Of a stretch of 64,000 nucleotides of DNA, positions 39,841 to 53,976 are shown piece by piece (positions within the stretch are counted from its first letter, which is position 1; each line of letters opens with the position of its first letter). Origin of the DNA: Okapia johnstoni (lineage: Eukaryota; Chordata; Mammalia; Artiodactyla; Giraffidae); assembly GCA_024291935.2 (NCBI GenBank), contig JAGTYA010000024.1, positions 7,440,001-7,504,000 of the forward strand. The letters are read 5' to 3'. Below the pieces are notes generated by a model. It searched no databases. It saw only the letters and a list, made by a program, of their open reading frames with translations, and was not told where the DNA came from. A program made the translations under genes and the position numbers.

Positions 39841-41209
39841 CATGGCACAAAACCCGAGGCCTTCATCACAGAAATGGTGGGAGACTGAAAAAGGACTGAG
39901 AGACAGAGGTGCCCAGTTTGTGCACAGATTTCAGCCCCCATAGACAACTCCAGCATTTGCAGAAACGCATGGACACACAGACCCACGAAATCAAGCTGAC
40001 AACAGGCACACACACCAGCACAGAGGTGCCCATTGACAAAATCACATCCAGGCAGACACACACAAACACAGTCATCAGGTGACGGACATTGCAACAGACA
40101 GACACACTCGCGGACCTTTTGATACAGAGGACAAACAGACACTGACAATCTGATAGAGACACACACTCCAACACACTGCCACGCCGAATTCTCCATGTGG
40201 TAACACTGGCAGCTATCACACCACCACAGTTCATTCCAGCCTAGAGTTTGCAGGTCTGCATTATGAAAGAAACCCAGCCTCACATACAGAGGAACATTCA
40301 CACAGGGGAACATCCAGCTCCCCAAACTTTTATTGATTGCCCACAAAGTTTAAGGCAGGCAGTTGCTGACAGCACGGACATAAGCAAAGACACACCCAGG
40401 AGCCTAACATGTGATGGGACACAGTTTCCCTGAAGAACCACGGGCCCTGACATGTCCCACCCGCACCCACACAAACACCCGTAGCACAAACACATGCCGG
40501 CCTAGGGTGTGAGCCGAGCTGAGACTCCTCCCTGCCCACAAGCCCTGAGTAGCAGCAGATGTGCCTTGAGGTCAGAGGGCCCTAGTGGCTCCAGGACCAG
40601 CTCCAGATGAACCCACACAGCCTGGGCTGTACCCTTGACCCTCAGCCCTAGGGAGGAAACAGAACCAGCTCGTTCCCCGGGAGCCACCCCCACCCCAGGC
40701 TGAGGGGGAAAGATATAGCCCATCCCCAGAACCCCCAGTTGGAAGCTCTGTCCTCCCAAGTCCCAGCCTGGACTGACAGAGGAGACATGGTCCTGCCCAC
40801 AGGAGCCCTGGTCAGATGGAGGCCGTATCTCCCCCAGGCAGCTCTGGACACTACAGACACAGAGACACACACACACACACCAGCATGTGGCAGCTCCCGG
40901 GAGGTTCTGGAGGGCTTCCTGATGGAGGTAAGCCTGGGGCCTGGTTTGGGAGCCCAAAAGGAAAGGAGGAGGGGATGTGCTGAGGAGGGCCTCCTTATCT
41001 TACCCCACACCCGCCCCTCGCCCAGCAGTTCCTCCTCCCCCCAGGGCCCAAGGGGCCTGCTGGGGCCCCACAGCCCCATCAGCCCAAGCAGTGAGCAGGA
41101 GGAGGAGAGCAGATATTTTTAGCTTCTCTGCCACTGACATTTCGCAGCAGGCGACCTGGGGTGAAGCTGAGTGAGTGCTGAAGGCTGGGAGAAGCCGCCA
41201 GCGCCTTCC

Positions 41210-42250
41210 TGCCCCCGTGCACATGCACATACAACTGTGCACGCACACAGCCACATCCCCCAGCACACAGCCACATCCCCCAACACTCCCAATGCTCACC
41301 GAAGGGGCACAGCTTCAGGTACACAGTTATATGTGGATCTAGACACACACACATGCACACCTATACACACACTCAGTTCACAAGCCACTTTAGCCTAAAA
41401 CTGCACACACCTGGACAACACCAAAAGGTACCCGTTCACATACCCAGATACACGCACACACAATTCAGACGTACAACACACTTCCCACACTTAGCCCAGC
41501 ATGCGCATATTCTCTCATCATTTAGTTGAGAAATAGGATTCAATGCCTACTGTGTGTTGGGCACTATTCTAAACACAAAAGGTACCATGAAGAAAACAGA
41601 CCAAAATTCTAGCCTCACAGAGTTTACATTCTGGTGGAGGAATGTTTGACCATAAATAAAAAATAGACAAAGTACCATTTCAAGAACCACACATTTAACC
41701 CAATCCCCCAAAATGTACAACCACATATGTGAACAGCTCCCTCACATTCACTGTCCCACAAATACACACAACTGCACACACCACCCTTAGTCAAGACTCA
41801 CACACACCACTCCACCTTGTACCTCAAAACAATCACAGACGTGTACACAGCTGCACTCATATGCAGTCATACACTTCACATATAAATACGCAAAAACGAA
41901 ACACAAATCCAGCCACACACACACTGTGCATAGCCATATAATTTACTTACCTGCATACACAGAATACAGCCTCCACAACAGCATGTAAATGCAGGGTCAC
42001 ACAGCCTCCTCCACGTACCCAAATGCACACACACACACATGCACACAACCTCAGGGTAAAATTCCTCTTCCTGCCTAGAGCAGACACACACATGTACACA
42101 TTCCCACAATCCTTCCCCTACCCAGTGAAGCCCAAGCCTGTGTGCCTGTGTTACAGGTGTACATACAGTGTCTTATCACACTTGCAACGTCACATACACA
42201 CCTAACTCCCAAGCTCCAAAAAGGCCACACACCCAGGTTCACACCCACCC
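41210..42250 (+). repeat. Degenerate CA-rich tract
   Basis: Frequent cacacac and acacat words interrupted by more complex patches, including an L2-like segment at about 41515-41680 (reverse). Confidence 0.75.
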
Positions 42251-42514
42251 CGTTTTCTCTTAAGGTGAGTCTAGTCACTGCACACCACACGTGCTCCTGG
42301 AATTCTGCCCCCAAGATTCCAACCCTACTGACCCCAGGGTTTTGGGGGTTGGGTCCAGGCCTTAGAGAAACCCAGCAAGGGGCAGGACTCCCCCGGAGCT
42401 CAGAGTCTGCCCTTGGTGCCCAGGCTGGAGGTGGAGCCAGGAGAGTCTAAGCTTCTCAGATCTGCCACCAGGCCCCTCCCCACTTTGCTCTCCTCCCCGC
42501 CTCCCTCTCTTCCT

Positions 42515-42658
42515 CTTTTTTTTTTTTTTTCAATATTTATTTGGCTGTACCAGGTCTTAGTTAGGGCATGTGGGATCTAGTTCCCTGACCAGGGATCGAA
42601 CCCAGGACCCTTGCATTGGAAGCACAGAGTCTTAGCCAGTGAACCACCAGGGAAGTCC
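42515..42658 (-). repeat. CHR-type tRNA SINE
   Basis: A T-rich tail, 'atatttatttggctgtac', 'ctgaccagggatcgaaccc' and the end 'accaccagggaagtc' in reverse orientation. Flanks cctccctctcttcct and cctccatctcttctt look like a duplication with two mismatches. Confidence 0.88.
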
Positions 42659-42673
42659 CCTCCATCTCTTCTT

Positions 42674-45600
42674 GAGTTCCTTTCCTTCTCTTTCTCTATC
42701 TCCCCATACCACCGCCACTTCCCCCGTAGCCCTTGGCCCAGAACCAAACTCTCCTTTTCTCTTCCAGGTTCTGCTGCCCCAGAGGGTATTGGCGCCTTTT
42801 TGATAAACAGACAGACTAACAAGCAGACAGACCCATCGCTTGGGACAAAAAAAACAAAAGCAAAAGCCAGAGGTCATTGTCGTATCCTGAAGAACTAGGA
42901 GGGAAAAACATCTCAACAGGTCACAGGAAGGCTAGGATGGATTGGCCCCTGGGCCAGGGTGCACAGCAGACACACTAGGCAGAGCGGCAGCCCTGGGTTC
43001 CAGTTCTGACTCTGCTGTGTTACCCTGGGTCAGTTACTGCCCCTCTCTGGGTTGCTCTTCTGCTTCTAACAGAGAGCTGCAGTTGGTGATTTCTGAGGCA
43101 ACAAGATTCTCAAAGACGCTGCAGCAGTTGTATGATATAACAGGGAGGGGGCCCGGGAGCCTTGGGAGTCTGATTAGAGTAATAAGAGGCCCCTCCTCAG
43201 GGGCTGCTCCCACCCCTGCAGCCTCCTCCCGCTTCTAGGCCTGGGCTCTCCCCTGGGTTGAAGCACTTGAGGCCAACAGCACCCCCTGCCCCCCAGTACC
43301 TATAAACACATGTGCTCCTCTAAGCCTGAGCCACGTGTTTTGCCCTCTCTGGACCTTAGGCTTTCCAGGCTTGTGTATTTAGGGGCTCACATTCGGGCTC
43401 TGTGCCGGTGAGCCAGTCTATGTGTGCACTGTCTGTCTGTCTGTCCAGCTGCCAGCAGCCTTCAGGCGCCAGGAGGAGAGGTGGGGGCGGGGAGGGAGGT
43501 AGCGTTGACAAGTTCCAATGTCTGGCTTTCCCTCCTGGAAACCCCGAGCTGGGGCTGGCCCCCCCTTCCCTTCCTGTCTCTCTCGCTCAAGCACGTCCCT
43601 TCTAAGAGCCCCTCTCTGCAGACACCCCCAGTGGAACCAAGCCCAGATTTGCTGCCAAGAAGGCCGACATTTCTTCGACTTGCCACGTTAAAGGGGCCTG
43701 CACAGGCACGCACTCAAACCACCCCCACCATGTCCTCCTCCTGTGCACATTCAGACGACCCGAAACACACAAAGACACGGTTGGACACAGCGGCCACCTG
43801 TGCACACAGGAGGTAGCACATGGAGCGCATCTGACCCCGGGCTCACAGACAAGTACAAACACAGCCATGTGCTCCCCCCTTCCTACACTCAGCTTACCAC
43901 AGACCCCGAAGCACGCCATCTCCAGCACGCGGTGCTCACAGACACACATAAACACAGTCACACACAGGGCCTTGCCTAGCAGAGAAACAAGTGCAAACCC
44001 GTAGCGTATTGTCTCCCTGCACAGCACAGCTGCCGCCACCACCACGGTTGCTGTGGCTCCTGTGGATGCAACCCCAGGAACACAACACCCGGGCCGCCTG
44101 TTCTCTGCACACACAGCCCAGCAATCGACAGTCACACACGATCATCCTCTGCGTGGCCAGAGATAACCACGCTTACAAAGCCCGCCAGGCACAGAGAGAC
44201 ATTCCATGCCCACGCCCTGGACATTTGGGCCAGCCTTCTCTGTTCCACAGTGTCTTCCCGGGACTTGCCTCAAATCCCAGCTGCAAGCATCCCTCCGGTG
44301 TGCACAAACAGTCACTGTCCCCTGGGCACACACAGAGGAGCTCAGACTCACAGTGTCATCGTTATCCTCTTGGACACGATAACAAACTCACAGGGGGCCA
44401 ACACACCCAGACACGAGGTGAGTACACAAACTCAGACACGCTTGCTGAGCCTTTTACGCACACCCCAATTCCTTGTCACTGACAGTTGTCTTGTTGTCTT
44501 CCCTCGTGTTTACACAAACAACGCAGTGTTTCCCCCCCAACCATGTCTCACAAACCAGCACAAACTCAACACACACAGCATCGCCTGTGCACACTGAGGC
44601 AAAACAGTCTCACCAATCACCCCCAACATGCCCCCCCCCTTGCACACACAAGCATGCACGCACCCACGGAGAGACCCAGCTATCTGAAGCTCACACACAG
44701 GCACACCAGCCCCAGGCCCGCAGCCCCAGTCTCCTGGCCTCCCTTTCTTGGCTGGTGAGGGTGGGGAAGGACTGGGAAGGTTGGGGGCTAGCTCAGCCCT
44801 TGTTCCCTCCCTCTGCCTGCTGGCTCGCTCCTTCCTGTCTGGCAGAGTCAGCCAGCCCAGCCCCAGCTCCGGCAGCCCTGGCTGTTCTGGGCAAACTCTC
44901 TCAGCGGGCTGGTCTCGGCTGATGCCGTAGCAGCAGCAGCAGCAGCAGGGGCGAGAAGGCTGCAGGCGGCTGCCAACGTGGCAGACGGCGGGCAGGGCGG
45001 CAGGAAGGAAGCTGGGCCCGTTCTGCGCCCACTCACTGGGGGAGACAAAAGCCAAGGGGGCTGGATGAGTAGGCAAGGCAGCTGGGCAGGGGGACTTCGT
45101 GCCCAGCCCGGGCTCTGGGCCCACATTGGCCCCAGACTCACTGGGTGACCTTGGAGAACTTGCTCCCCCTCTCTGATCCTGTTTCCTCCTCCTTCAGCGA
45201 GTAAACAGTCTGCTCTGGATGCTTCTTCCAGCTCCCAAACCTTGTATCCAAAGCAGGGCAGAGAACTCAGGGGAGGGAGAGGTGGCTTCACTCCGTGGCC
45301 TTGGGCTAGTCCCTTCCCCTTTCAGACACTTAGCTTTTGAGTCCAGCAGTCAAAAATTCCTCCCCTCTGTATTGCTGTCACTGTTGACAGTATGTTTTCA
45401 TTCTACAAAGGTAGCAGCATTTTCCAGATAAGAAAACTAAGTTTCAGGGAGGTCAAATGATGCACCCTGAGTATGGCAGGGCTGGGACAGCACCTCAAGG
45501 CTTCTGATTTAGTCTCTAAAATCGAAGTTGCCTCCTTTATCTTCCAGACATCCCACCTCCCCCCACCCCCCACCCCCGTATCCTGGCTGCCCCTCTGAGG

Positions 45601-46606
45601 CCCTCCCACCCATGTCTTACCCTCCCAACAGAGCCCTGAGCAACCCCACTCCCAGAGCCACCTGGTTCTGCCCTGGGGAGTCAGGGTGCAAAGGCCAGAC
45701 AGGCCTCCCACCAGCATTCCAGCTGCCAATGGGAACACAGCTGTCAGCAGGGCCAAGAGAGCCAAAAGTCACCTCCCAAACAGGCCCACATAATTGGTAC
45801 ATTGTCAACTCAGAAACAGAGCTGCTCTGGGCTCTAGGGCAAGCCCCGGTCCTCTCTGGGCCTTGGTTTCTTCATCTGGCTGCAGTGCATTGGACTAGAT
45901 GATTTCCAAGGGCCCTCTCAGCTTGGAATGTTGCCTGGGGAGTGACGGAGGAGAAAAGTGGCTGGGGGGCGGCAGCTGTGGGTGGGCCTCAGGTATCTGA
46001 CCTGAGGAATCTGGCCTCTGCCTCACCTGCTTGCTGGGGTCACAGCTGGGCCCTCTCCCACATCTTTGCAGGATGGCTGGGTGGACAGACAGACGGACAA
46101 ACAAAGGTATGCAGGAGAGCGGCAGGGGAGGAAAGGGGAAGGAGATCCTCAAGCAGTGCTCCAGGGGCTGAGCACCCCCTGTGGAGGGAGGAGGACAAAA
46201 GGCCGACGGAGGCCCCCCCCCCCCAACCCTCCTGGCCTCCTTTGTTTACTGGACAAACTGGCTGCTCACTCTGCCCAACAGGGCAATCTGTGGGGAGGAC
46301 AAAGGTGGGACACACGGTTACCTGAGGGGGGTGAATGCTGTGGTGTCAGTCCTGGGGGCCGTGGAGGAGACACCCAGCTCAGCTGTGGGAGTGAAGAAAG
46401 GCCTCTAGGAGTTGGAGGATTCACAGGTATTGCGCTCAGCCTCCCAGGATATATCAGAGTAAGCCCAGAGCAGTGTGTGCCTTTCAATGTGAGTCTTTGT
46501 GGGGTGCAATTACTATCCCATTTTACAGATGGGGAGGTCAATGCTCAGAGGTGGCAAGACGGAGCCAGGCCTTACATCCTGGCCTGCCTGACTGCAAAGC
46601 CAGAGT

Positions 46607-46646
<40 letters not shown>

Positions 46647-48988
46647 CGCTATGCCACTCAGCCTCCCGAAGGAGTGAATTGCTAATGGTGGCATTTCAAG
46701 TTTCAGATGTAGTGACAGAAAACTAGAGAAGAGATTCTGGACAGATGGCTCCCAATCGGGTCCCTGCCTCGGGCTAGCAGAGCAGAGGTTTGTCGGGGCA
46801 GGCGAAGTGCCCTGTCCGTTCCTCTCCTGTGTGGGGTGCAGGCCAGTCCCCCCCCACATACTCTCCTCACCATCCCCCTACAGCCCTTTGGCCCTGCCTG
46901 GGTGACCTGCATGAGCTCACCTTCCCAACAGCTTGGCGGAGGAGTCAGCCAGGGCAGAGGCTGCCTCTGCCCTCTCCCTGCTTGGCAGTGCCAAGGGAGG
47001 TGGGGCTGTGAAGGGTGGGGGGGCCTCCCAGCCACCAGACCTTCAGTCCTGTCCCCCAACTCGGGCGTCCCTGGGGTGTGCTGCGGCGGACCAGGCTGGG
47101 ACAGGTGGTGCCGGGCTGGGGCACGCTGGTCAGGCCCGTCCCCGTTGCTGCAGCCTTGTTGAGCTGCCATTAACAAGTGGCCGGAGGTTGCCTTGTCTCC
47201 ATGGAGACCAGACAGTCAGTGCAGCTCTGGGGTGAGGGCCGTGATTAGTGAGTGTCAGCTTTGCCAGCCCTGCTCTTCCCCACCACCCGCCTGCCGCTGG
47301 GCTCAGAGACAACAGGCCTGGCGGGGGTGGGGAAGGACGGCGAGGGGGCTCTGGGGCCCCTACAGGCACGGGGGCTTCCAAGCCTGGCCCCAGGTACTGT
47401 CTTTGTCTCAGTTCCTCCCCCACCCTCCCCAATCCATCTTCCACACAGCCCCCAGGGCGAGCTTCCTAAAACACAAGCTGAATCCTGACACTGCCTCCCT
47501 TAAGAACTTTCCATGGCTCCCCATTCCTTGGAGGCCAAGAGTCACATTTTTTATCATGGCATTCAAGGCCTGCCTTCCTTCTTTCCTTCACTCATTCCTA
47601 CTAAAAAAAATTTCACTGTGAGCACCTACTGTGTTTCAGGAAGCCTGCCAGGTACACATGGTCCATGCAACAAGGTGACAGAGGAACTTCCCATCTATTG
47701 AGAAAGACGCACTACAAACAAAATACAAATCAATAGATAACTGATGACAACTCTGCGGAGGGCTGGAAGGGCATGGAGCGAGTATACCGGTAGAGAGTAA
47801 TCTATAGAGGGGGCCAGCCTGCCTAGGGGGGCTCACAGTGGCCTCTCTGAGGAGGCATCATTTTGACCAAGTCACAGACATTGATGGGGACCCAGCAGTG
47901 GGGAGACGGAGGGGGGTAGGGCATTCCGGGGTGCAGCCATCCCCCAGGGTCCCATCTCCCACCCTGGCCCACCCCTCCTCCCCTACCTACTTCTAACCCC
48001 ACCCATGTTTCCTCTCTTGGTGAAAGGCAGCAGGCTATCAGGGAGAAACCTCTGAGTTATCGCCAACTCTTTCTTTTTCACCCTGTGCTCACTTCTCATC
48101 AATCGTGTGTCTTGTCAATGCTTCTCGCTCCTCACTGCACTGCAGGCCCCATCATTTTCACTTGACTCTCACACCTGCCCCCTAACGGGCTTGTCCCTTC
48201 ACTCGCGGGTTCCGTCTTTCCTCTGCTCAGGGTTGAGCGCCCTCTATGTGCTGGGCCTGCTGGTCCCTGAGCAGGTGGTCGGCTCAACCAGAGTTGACTC
48301 ACAAGTCCCGAAGAGGAGGAGGAAGACCGAATCTAGGCCTGGCCGGGGGGTGCCCAGGAGGGCTTCCAGGAGGAAGCATGGCTAGACGGAAACCACAAGG
48401 AATTAGCTGGCGAAGGGAGGGGGGAAGACATCCTACGCAAAGGAGGGGGCCTGGGAGCAGGCGGGAAGTAAGAAATCAGGGCCTGATCTGCAGGCTGCTG
48501 GAGAAGTCCCTAGGGGACTTTAACCCATGGGGCACACGCTCAGATCTGCTCCCCAACATCCAGTCTCTCCCTTTCCGGTTCATGCTCCATCCACACTACA
48601 GTTAGAATCATCTTCCTAAAATAGGCACAATCATGTCCCTTCCCAGCTCTTAAAGGCTTGCTCTGTCCCCGGCCATTTAAAGTCCAAACTCGGGCAGGAA
48701 GGCACTGGAGGCCCTTGAAACTGCCTTTCCAGCCTCATTTCCAATAACTCCTCCTAGCTGACTCTGCCCAGCCACACCCAAACAGGTCATATCCTCCTGG
48801 TCTCTGGGGCCTTGTCCCTGGAGTGCCTTCCCCCACTTCTCCAGGTGAAGTCATCTTTCAGAGCCTAACTCAGATGTCCCCACCTCCAAGAAGCCTCTCC
48901 AGATTCCTGTTGCCCAACAAAAATAGGTTTCTCCTCTCCGCCCCCATTCCACTTAATTACAGACAGCTAATAGTCATCAGATGCTTCT
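42674..48988. other. Intergenic; CA-rich and mixed sequence, no gene seen
   Basis: A degenerate CA-rich tract fills about 43720-44720. (CAG)n-type repeats lie at about 44929-44947. A MIR fragment is at about 46510-46600 and a short TG/CG alternating run at 46613-46650. An L2-like segment lies at about 47590-47720. The palindrome GTCTCCATGGAGAC is at 47195-47208. Open frames lack homology. Confidence 0.55.
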
Positions 48989-49000
48989 TTCTATATGCTA

Positions 49001-49192
49001 AAGTGAAAGTCACTCAGTGGTGTCTGACTCTTTGTGACCCCAGGGACTATACAGTCCATGAAATTCTCCAGGTCAGAATTCTGGAGTGAGGAGCCATTCC
49101 CTTCTCCAGGGGATCTTCCCAACCTAGGGATTGAACCCAGGTCTCCCGCATTGCAGGCAGATTCTTTACCAGCTGAGCCACCAGGGAAGTCC
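49001..49192 (-). repeat. Bov-tA-type SINE
   Basis: Bov-tA in reverse, from 'agtgaaagtcactcag' to 'gagccaccagggaagtcc'. Exact 12-bp target-site duplications TTCTATATGCTA lie at 48989-49000 and 49193-49204. Confidence 0.93.
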
Positions 49193-49594
49193 TTCTATAT
49201 GCTAGACTTTATATATATAAGCATTTCATGTACATGATATTATTTCATTCTCATGGATATCTTAAAAGATCATCATCTCCATTTTACACACATGAAACTG
49301 AGGCTTGGAAAGGTTAGGTGACTGGCCTCATTTCTAAAGGTAATAAGAGAGAGAGCTGAGGCTCAAACCCAGGAAGCTGGGGGCCACAGTTCAGTGGTTA
49401 CTCCTTAGTCCACCTCGCCCTAGTAAGGTTTCTAGCCATGTCTCTGTCTTCCCTTGGAGACTAGCAGCACTTAGAGGGCAATGTCCAAGTCTGATTCATC
49501 CAGAGTCTCCAGGGCCGAGCATACAGCTCCACGTATGGAAGGGATGTGCAAATGTCTGTAAACAGAATAAATAACTTTAGTAAGCAAGCTACTA

Positions 49595-49797
49595 CTGGGT
49601 CTTACCTGGTGGTCCAGTGGTTAAGAACCACCTTGCAATGCAGTGGACATGGGTTTGATCCCTCGTCGGGGAACTAAGACACCACATGCTGTGGGATGTG
49701 CCACATCTAGAGATTGGCCACAACTAGAGAGTTCCCCGTGTGGCAGTGAAAGATCCCATGTGCTGCCACTAAGACCCAACATGGCCAAAAAAAACCA
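49595..49797 (+). repeat. CHR-type tRNA SINE
   Basis: 'cttacctggtggtccagtgg' at the head, then 'ggtttgatccctcg', ending 'atggccaaaaaaaacc'. Direct repeats AAGCTACTA at 49586-49594 and 49798-49806. Confidence 0.92.
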
Positions 49798-49999
49798 AAG
49801 CTACTAGAGGGCTGCAAGTGGGCTCACAGGCAGGTTTCTGAGGGTAAATCAAACTGTTCTATCCTGAGTGGATCTGGTCATCATCCTGTGACCACACCAT
49901 GCCCAGTCTAAATCTGGCCCCTGGTCCAGCCCCAGCAAGAGTCTGCTGGTGACCTTGGGATTCCTATCCTTTGGCTGGAAGCCCCTTTGGGATCAGACA

Positions 50000-50160
50000 G
50001 ATCCAGCTTTGAATCTCAGCTGTGCCCCTAGATATAGCTCTGTGACCCCCAGGTAAGTGACTTTACCTCTCTGAGCCTCAATTTCTTCATCTTCAAAATG
50101 GGCTCAATAGTGCCTGCTTTTCAGGGCTGTTGTGAAGATAATGGATAGCAGCGATTCCTA
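50000..50160 (+). repeat. MIR SINE fragment
   Basis: 'agctctgtgacccccaggtaagtgactttacctctctgagcctcaatttcttcatc', i.e. the MIR core, followed by 'aaaatgggctcaatagtgcc'. Confidence 0.8.
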
Positions 50161-52690
50161 CTATTTCCCAAGGGACTACTACAGGCTTTGTTTTTTCCTC
50201 TTTATTAGTTTGATCTTTAGGCCCAGGCAACCAGTGAGGTAGGAACCCCCACATTTCAGAGGGTCTACTCTCAGCCTCCTCTACTGGCTCCTTCCCTCAC
50301 CGAATGAGGAGTCAGAGAGAGGTCAAGAGGTCATGCCCACCTGAAGCCCGTCTCCACCCCCTCCAGACCACCTCTGGGTACCCGGATCCTAGAAGCCCTT
50401 GAGCTAGGTCCCAGAGCCTGAATGGTCCTAGCCTAGACCAAACTCCACTGCCAGGGTAGATTCCTAGGCCTTTGAGCTGGCCATGGAACAGCTGTTTGCT
50501 GGGGACCGGTGAACAGACCTTGAACAGGCTGATGGTGAGGCAGGGAGGGGATGTGAGAGAGAGGCCTCCAGCATACTTGTCAGCTCATCCTGACTAATAT
50601 TCACATATGACCTGAAAGGCAGGCATTATTAGCACCATTTTAGAGATAAAGAAACTGAGGCTTGGACTAGAGAAGTGATTCCAAAGTCTGTTCGTTTTGC
50701 TGCCTCGGAGGTGGCAGTGATTTATATCTAAATGCTTTATACCCACTGCCTCATTTAATCCTCACAACAACCCTATGCTTTAAGTAATGTGATCATTCCA
50801 CTTTACAGATGAGGAACTTGAGGCACAGAAGGGTTAAGGGATTTGCCTCAGGTCACACAGCCCACAAGCGGCAGAGCTAGGAGCCAGGAGCCGAACCCTG
50901 GCAGTCAAGCTCTTAACTCTAGGCTCTGCTGTCTACTACCATTTGCAGAGGTAGAACTCAGTGCCTTAACTTGGCTCCCAATCACTCTGCCTCAGTCATC
51001 TGTCTGAGGAATGGGCTTCAGTGAAAACGCTCTGAGTGCCCCCTGGTTGTAAAGCCAGGAAGAGGCAGAAATGAGATCCAAGCTGAAGGGAGGGCCCTGT
51101 GGAAGGAGCTAGACTCTGCTTCTCATGTAGCTCCAGGATAGCTGGGCAGGGCCCTGGGGGATGGCTCCAAGAGACACCCCCCTAGCCTGAGCTCACAGCC
51201 ATGCCCTCCTTTGCAGCCTGCGGCCTGAGAAGATGGCGCTTTCCCAGGGCCAAGGCAGAGGCAACAGCCTCCTGCCCCCGCCCTCGCCTTCCCCTTCAAG
51301 AGTCAGCTGTGGGGTGGCTGCCCAAGCTCCCGCCTCTCCCACTCCCTGGCCAAGTTGCTGCTCTGTGGTCACCTGGACCCAATTTCCTCCTTCCTGCCTC
51401 CTCCCATCTCTGGGAAGCACCCTGGGCTATCCTGCCAATTTCCAAAGGCTTCTCCCCCAAGAAGCCATCTCTGTCTTCCCTTACCGCCACTCCCAGGTCT
51501 CCTACCCCTACTGGGAACACTTCAGTTCCTCCCCTCCAGCCCCACAAGTAGAGAATCACTTGGACCATCAGCCCATTTTCCATTTGCTTCCTGGCTGAAC
51601 ACTGGGTCCCCCTGGCCAGATGGCGCGTTCCCTTCGCTAGGGTGGTTATCACATTGTGTGCTTTCCTCTCCCCCCATGGTGCCTGGCAGGGAGGAGCCCG
51701 GAGCCAGTTTCCTGTGCTCCAGGAACTGAAACTTGGTGCTCAGAGGCCTGGAGCCAGTATCACCATTTGTCAAGCTTTGGAGGCCAACCTACTCTTCATT
51801 TTAAGTGAAGAAACCAAGGAGACCCAGGGACAGGAAGGAATTGCCCAGGGTCACCCAGAGGCCAGGCTGGGACTCAGACCTAGCTCTTCTGACTCTTAGG
51901 CCCAGGCTCCTGATGCTCCATGTGGATCAAGTTTCTAATCCTTCCAGGTCCTCATTTTCAGGCATGAAACCAAAATCGTCCCTGACAATGTATTGTCTGA
52001 ACCTGAGGGGTTAATTCTGCCTCAAATGCCGTATCTGGGCAAGTCCCAAAGGGGTTATTATCCAACCTCCTTCTATCCCCCCAACCCACCCATTTTGTAA
52101 ACAAGCAAACTGAGACCCAGAAAGCAGAAGGACCTCCTCAAGGTCACAATGAGCTGGAGCCAGAGCTGAGATCAGGTTTCATGTCTAATTCTTCGCAGGA
52201 GAATTAAGCATCACCAACTAATTCATTCATTCAAAAATTTTGAGAGCTTAACAATGCCAAGCTCTGTCCTGAGTACTAAGAATATAAGGGTGAGAAAAAG
52301 ACAGCCATAGCTGGACGAGATATGTGGGGACTCCTGGGTACAGAAAATGTTTAGCATCATGATGGTCTGGGTACCAGTTACATGGTGTGTTCCATTTGTG
52401 AAAATTTATCAAGCTGTATATTTCGATGTGTGCGGTTTTTGGAATGTCTATTTCAATACAAAGTTTTTAAAAAAGACCTTCACAGGCACTGAGTTCAGAG
52501 AGCTCCAGTATGCAAGAGGAGATGAGATGTTAAACAACTAATTACACAAATAATTCTTTAATTACAATTGTGACAAAGTGCTACAATAAAATATAGGGTG
52601 CCCTGGGCTATGGAGTGAGAGGAACTGATCTAGTCTTGGAGCAGTCAAGGAAGTCTTCTCAAGAGGTGAGGGATAAGGTGAACTGTCAAG
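50160..52690. other. Intergenic, no gene seen
   Basis: MIR fragments at about 50600-50680, 50715-50935 and 51775-51900, and an L2 fragment at about 52225-52310. A polythymidine-poor, moderately GC-rich stretch at 51180-51650 gives overlapping frames on both strands without homology. Confidence 0.55.
50715..50935 (-). repeat. MIR SINE
   Basis: 'cactttacagatgaggaacttgaggcacagaagggttaagg', 'aggtcacacagcccacaagcggcagagc': MIR in reverse. Confidence 0.85.
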
Positions 52691-52701
52691 AATGAGCAGG
52701 A

Positions 52702-52944
52702 GAAACTTCCCTGGTGTTCCAGCAGTTAAGAATTTGCCTTCCAATGCAGGGTCCATGGGAACTGAGATCCCACACGCTATGCAATTAAGCCTGCACCCCA
52801 CAACAAGGAAAGCCCAGGCACTGCAGTGAGAAGCCCTTGCACCACAACTAGAGAAAGCCCACATGCCACAACGAAAGACCACACATACCGCAATAAAGAT
52901 CCAGTGCAGCCAAAAAAATTAAAAATTAAAAAAAAAAAAAGAAC
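52702..52944 (+). repeat. CHR-type tRNA SINE
   Basis: 'acttccctggtgttccagcagttaag', body, then 'gatccagtgcagccaaaaaaatt' and an A-rich tail. Flanks GAATGAGCAGGA (52690-52701) and GAATGAGTAGGA (52945-52956) form a duplication with one mismatch. Confidence 0.92.
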
Positions 52945-53976
52945 GAATGAGTAGGAATTAGAGCAGGAATGATTCTCAGCCCCTACCTGCTAACACATCA
53001 CGTTGAATCAGGAACCTAAATGTGAAAGCTAACACTATAAACTCGTAGAAGAAAACATATTGGAGTACCATCAGGATCTTGGGATAGGCAAAGATTTCTT
53101 AGGCATCAAAAGCACTCAACACAAAACAGAATTATCAGGGGATGGGGAAAAGCATTCAAGACAGAGAAAACAGTATGTGTGAAGGCCCAGAGGAAGGAGG
53201 GGGCAAGGTGTGCTGGAAAGAACTGAGAAAAGGCCAGAAGACTTGGAGGCAGTGAGAAAAAGTGCAAGAGGAGGCAGAAGCCAGACTATTCAGGACTTTA
53301 TGGGTTGGGTTTGGAGTAGGGACTTTATCCTGAGGGTGCTAGGCCATGAGAGGAGGGTTCTGAATAGGGGGAGTGGCAGGAGCGGCAACTGAAGCAACAG
53401 TTGGGGGATAACCTTAACCCGGGTTTGCAAAGAGCGCTACCTCCTTTGATGTGTCTGGAATTGCAAGGGGTTGCCTATACAAAAAGAGAATAAAAGGGAA
53501 CACTCCCCTTCTTCCCTGCTCAGCAGCCAGACAAGGCCAGGCTTGGATTCTGCTTCCTTGCAGATCAAGATGTAGTTTTACAACCTGAAAAGTCACTTAA
53601 GGCAGGTGCCAGGATGAGGTGGGGCATGGCAGGTGGGGACTTGGGCTGTGAGGCCCTGTCCTGCCAGGCCCAGCCCTGGTCTTGGAGCAGCTGGAGTCTG
53701 CCAGCTCCCACTCACGTCCCAGCTCTGACTATAGCCCCACCTCACCCCTGCTCAGCACCTGTACCTCCTCCCTTCCTCCTCCCATCATGTCCTCCCTCAG
53801 AGGACTGCAGAGGCCCAGCCAGAGGAAGGAGCCCAGAGGTCAGGGGTTTCTTCTACACACTTCCACTCCCACCCACATACCAACATACCTGCGCCAGAGC
53901 TGGAGTGGGACTCAGGCAACCAGATCCCAGCATCACTTAGGCCTCCTGCCTGCAAGGTGCTCAAGAAAGGCACTGA

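Noticed and set aside
44929..44947. CAG repeat as a polyglutamine-coding tract
   Set aside because: Only about six units, and no coding frame with homology around it.
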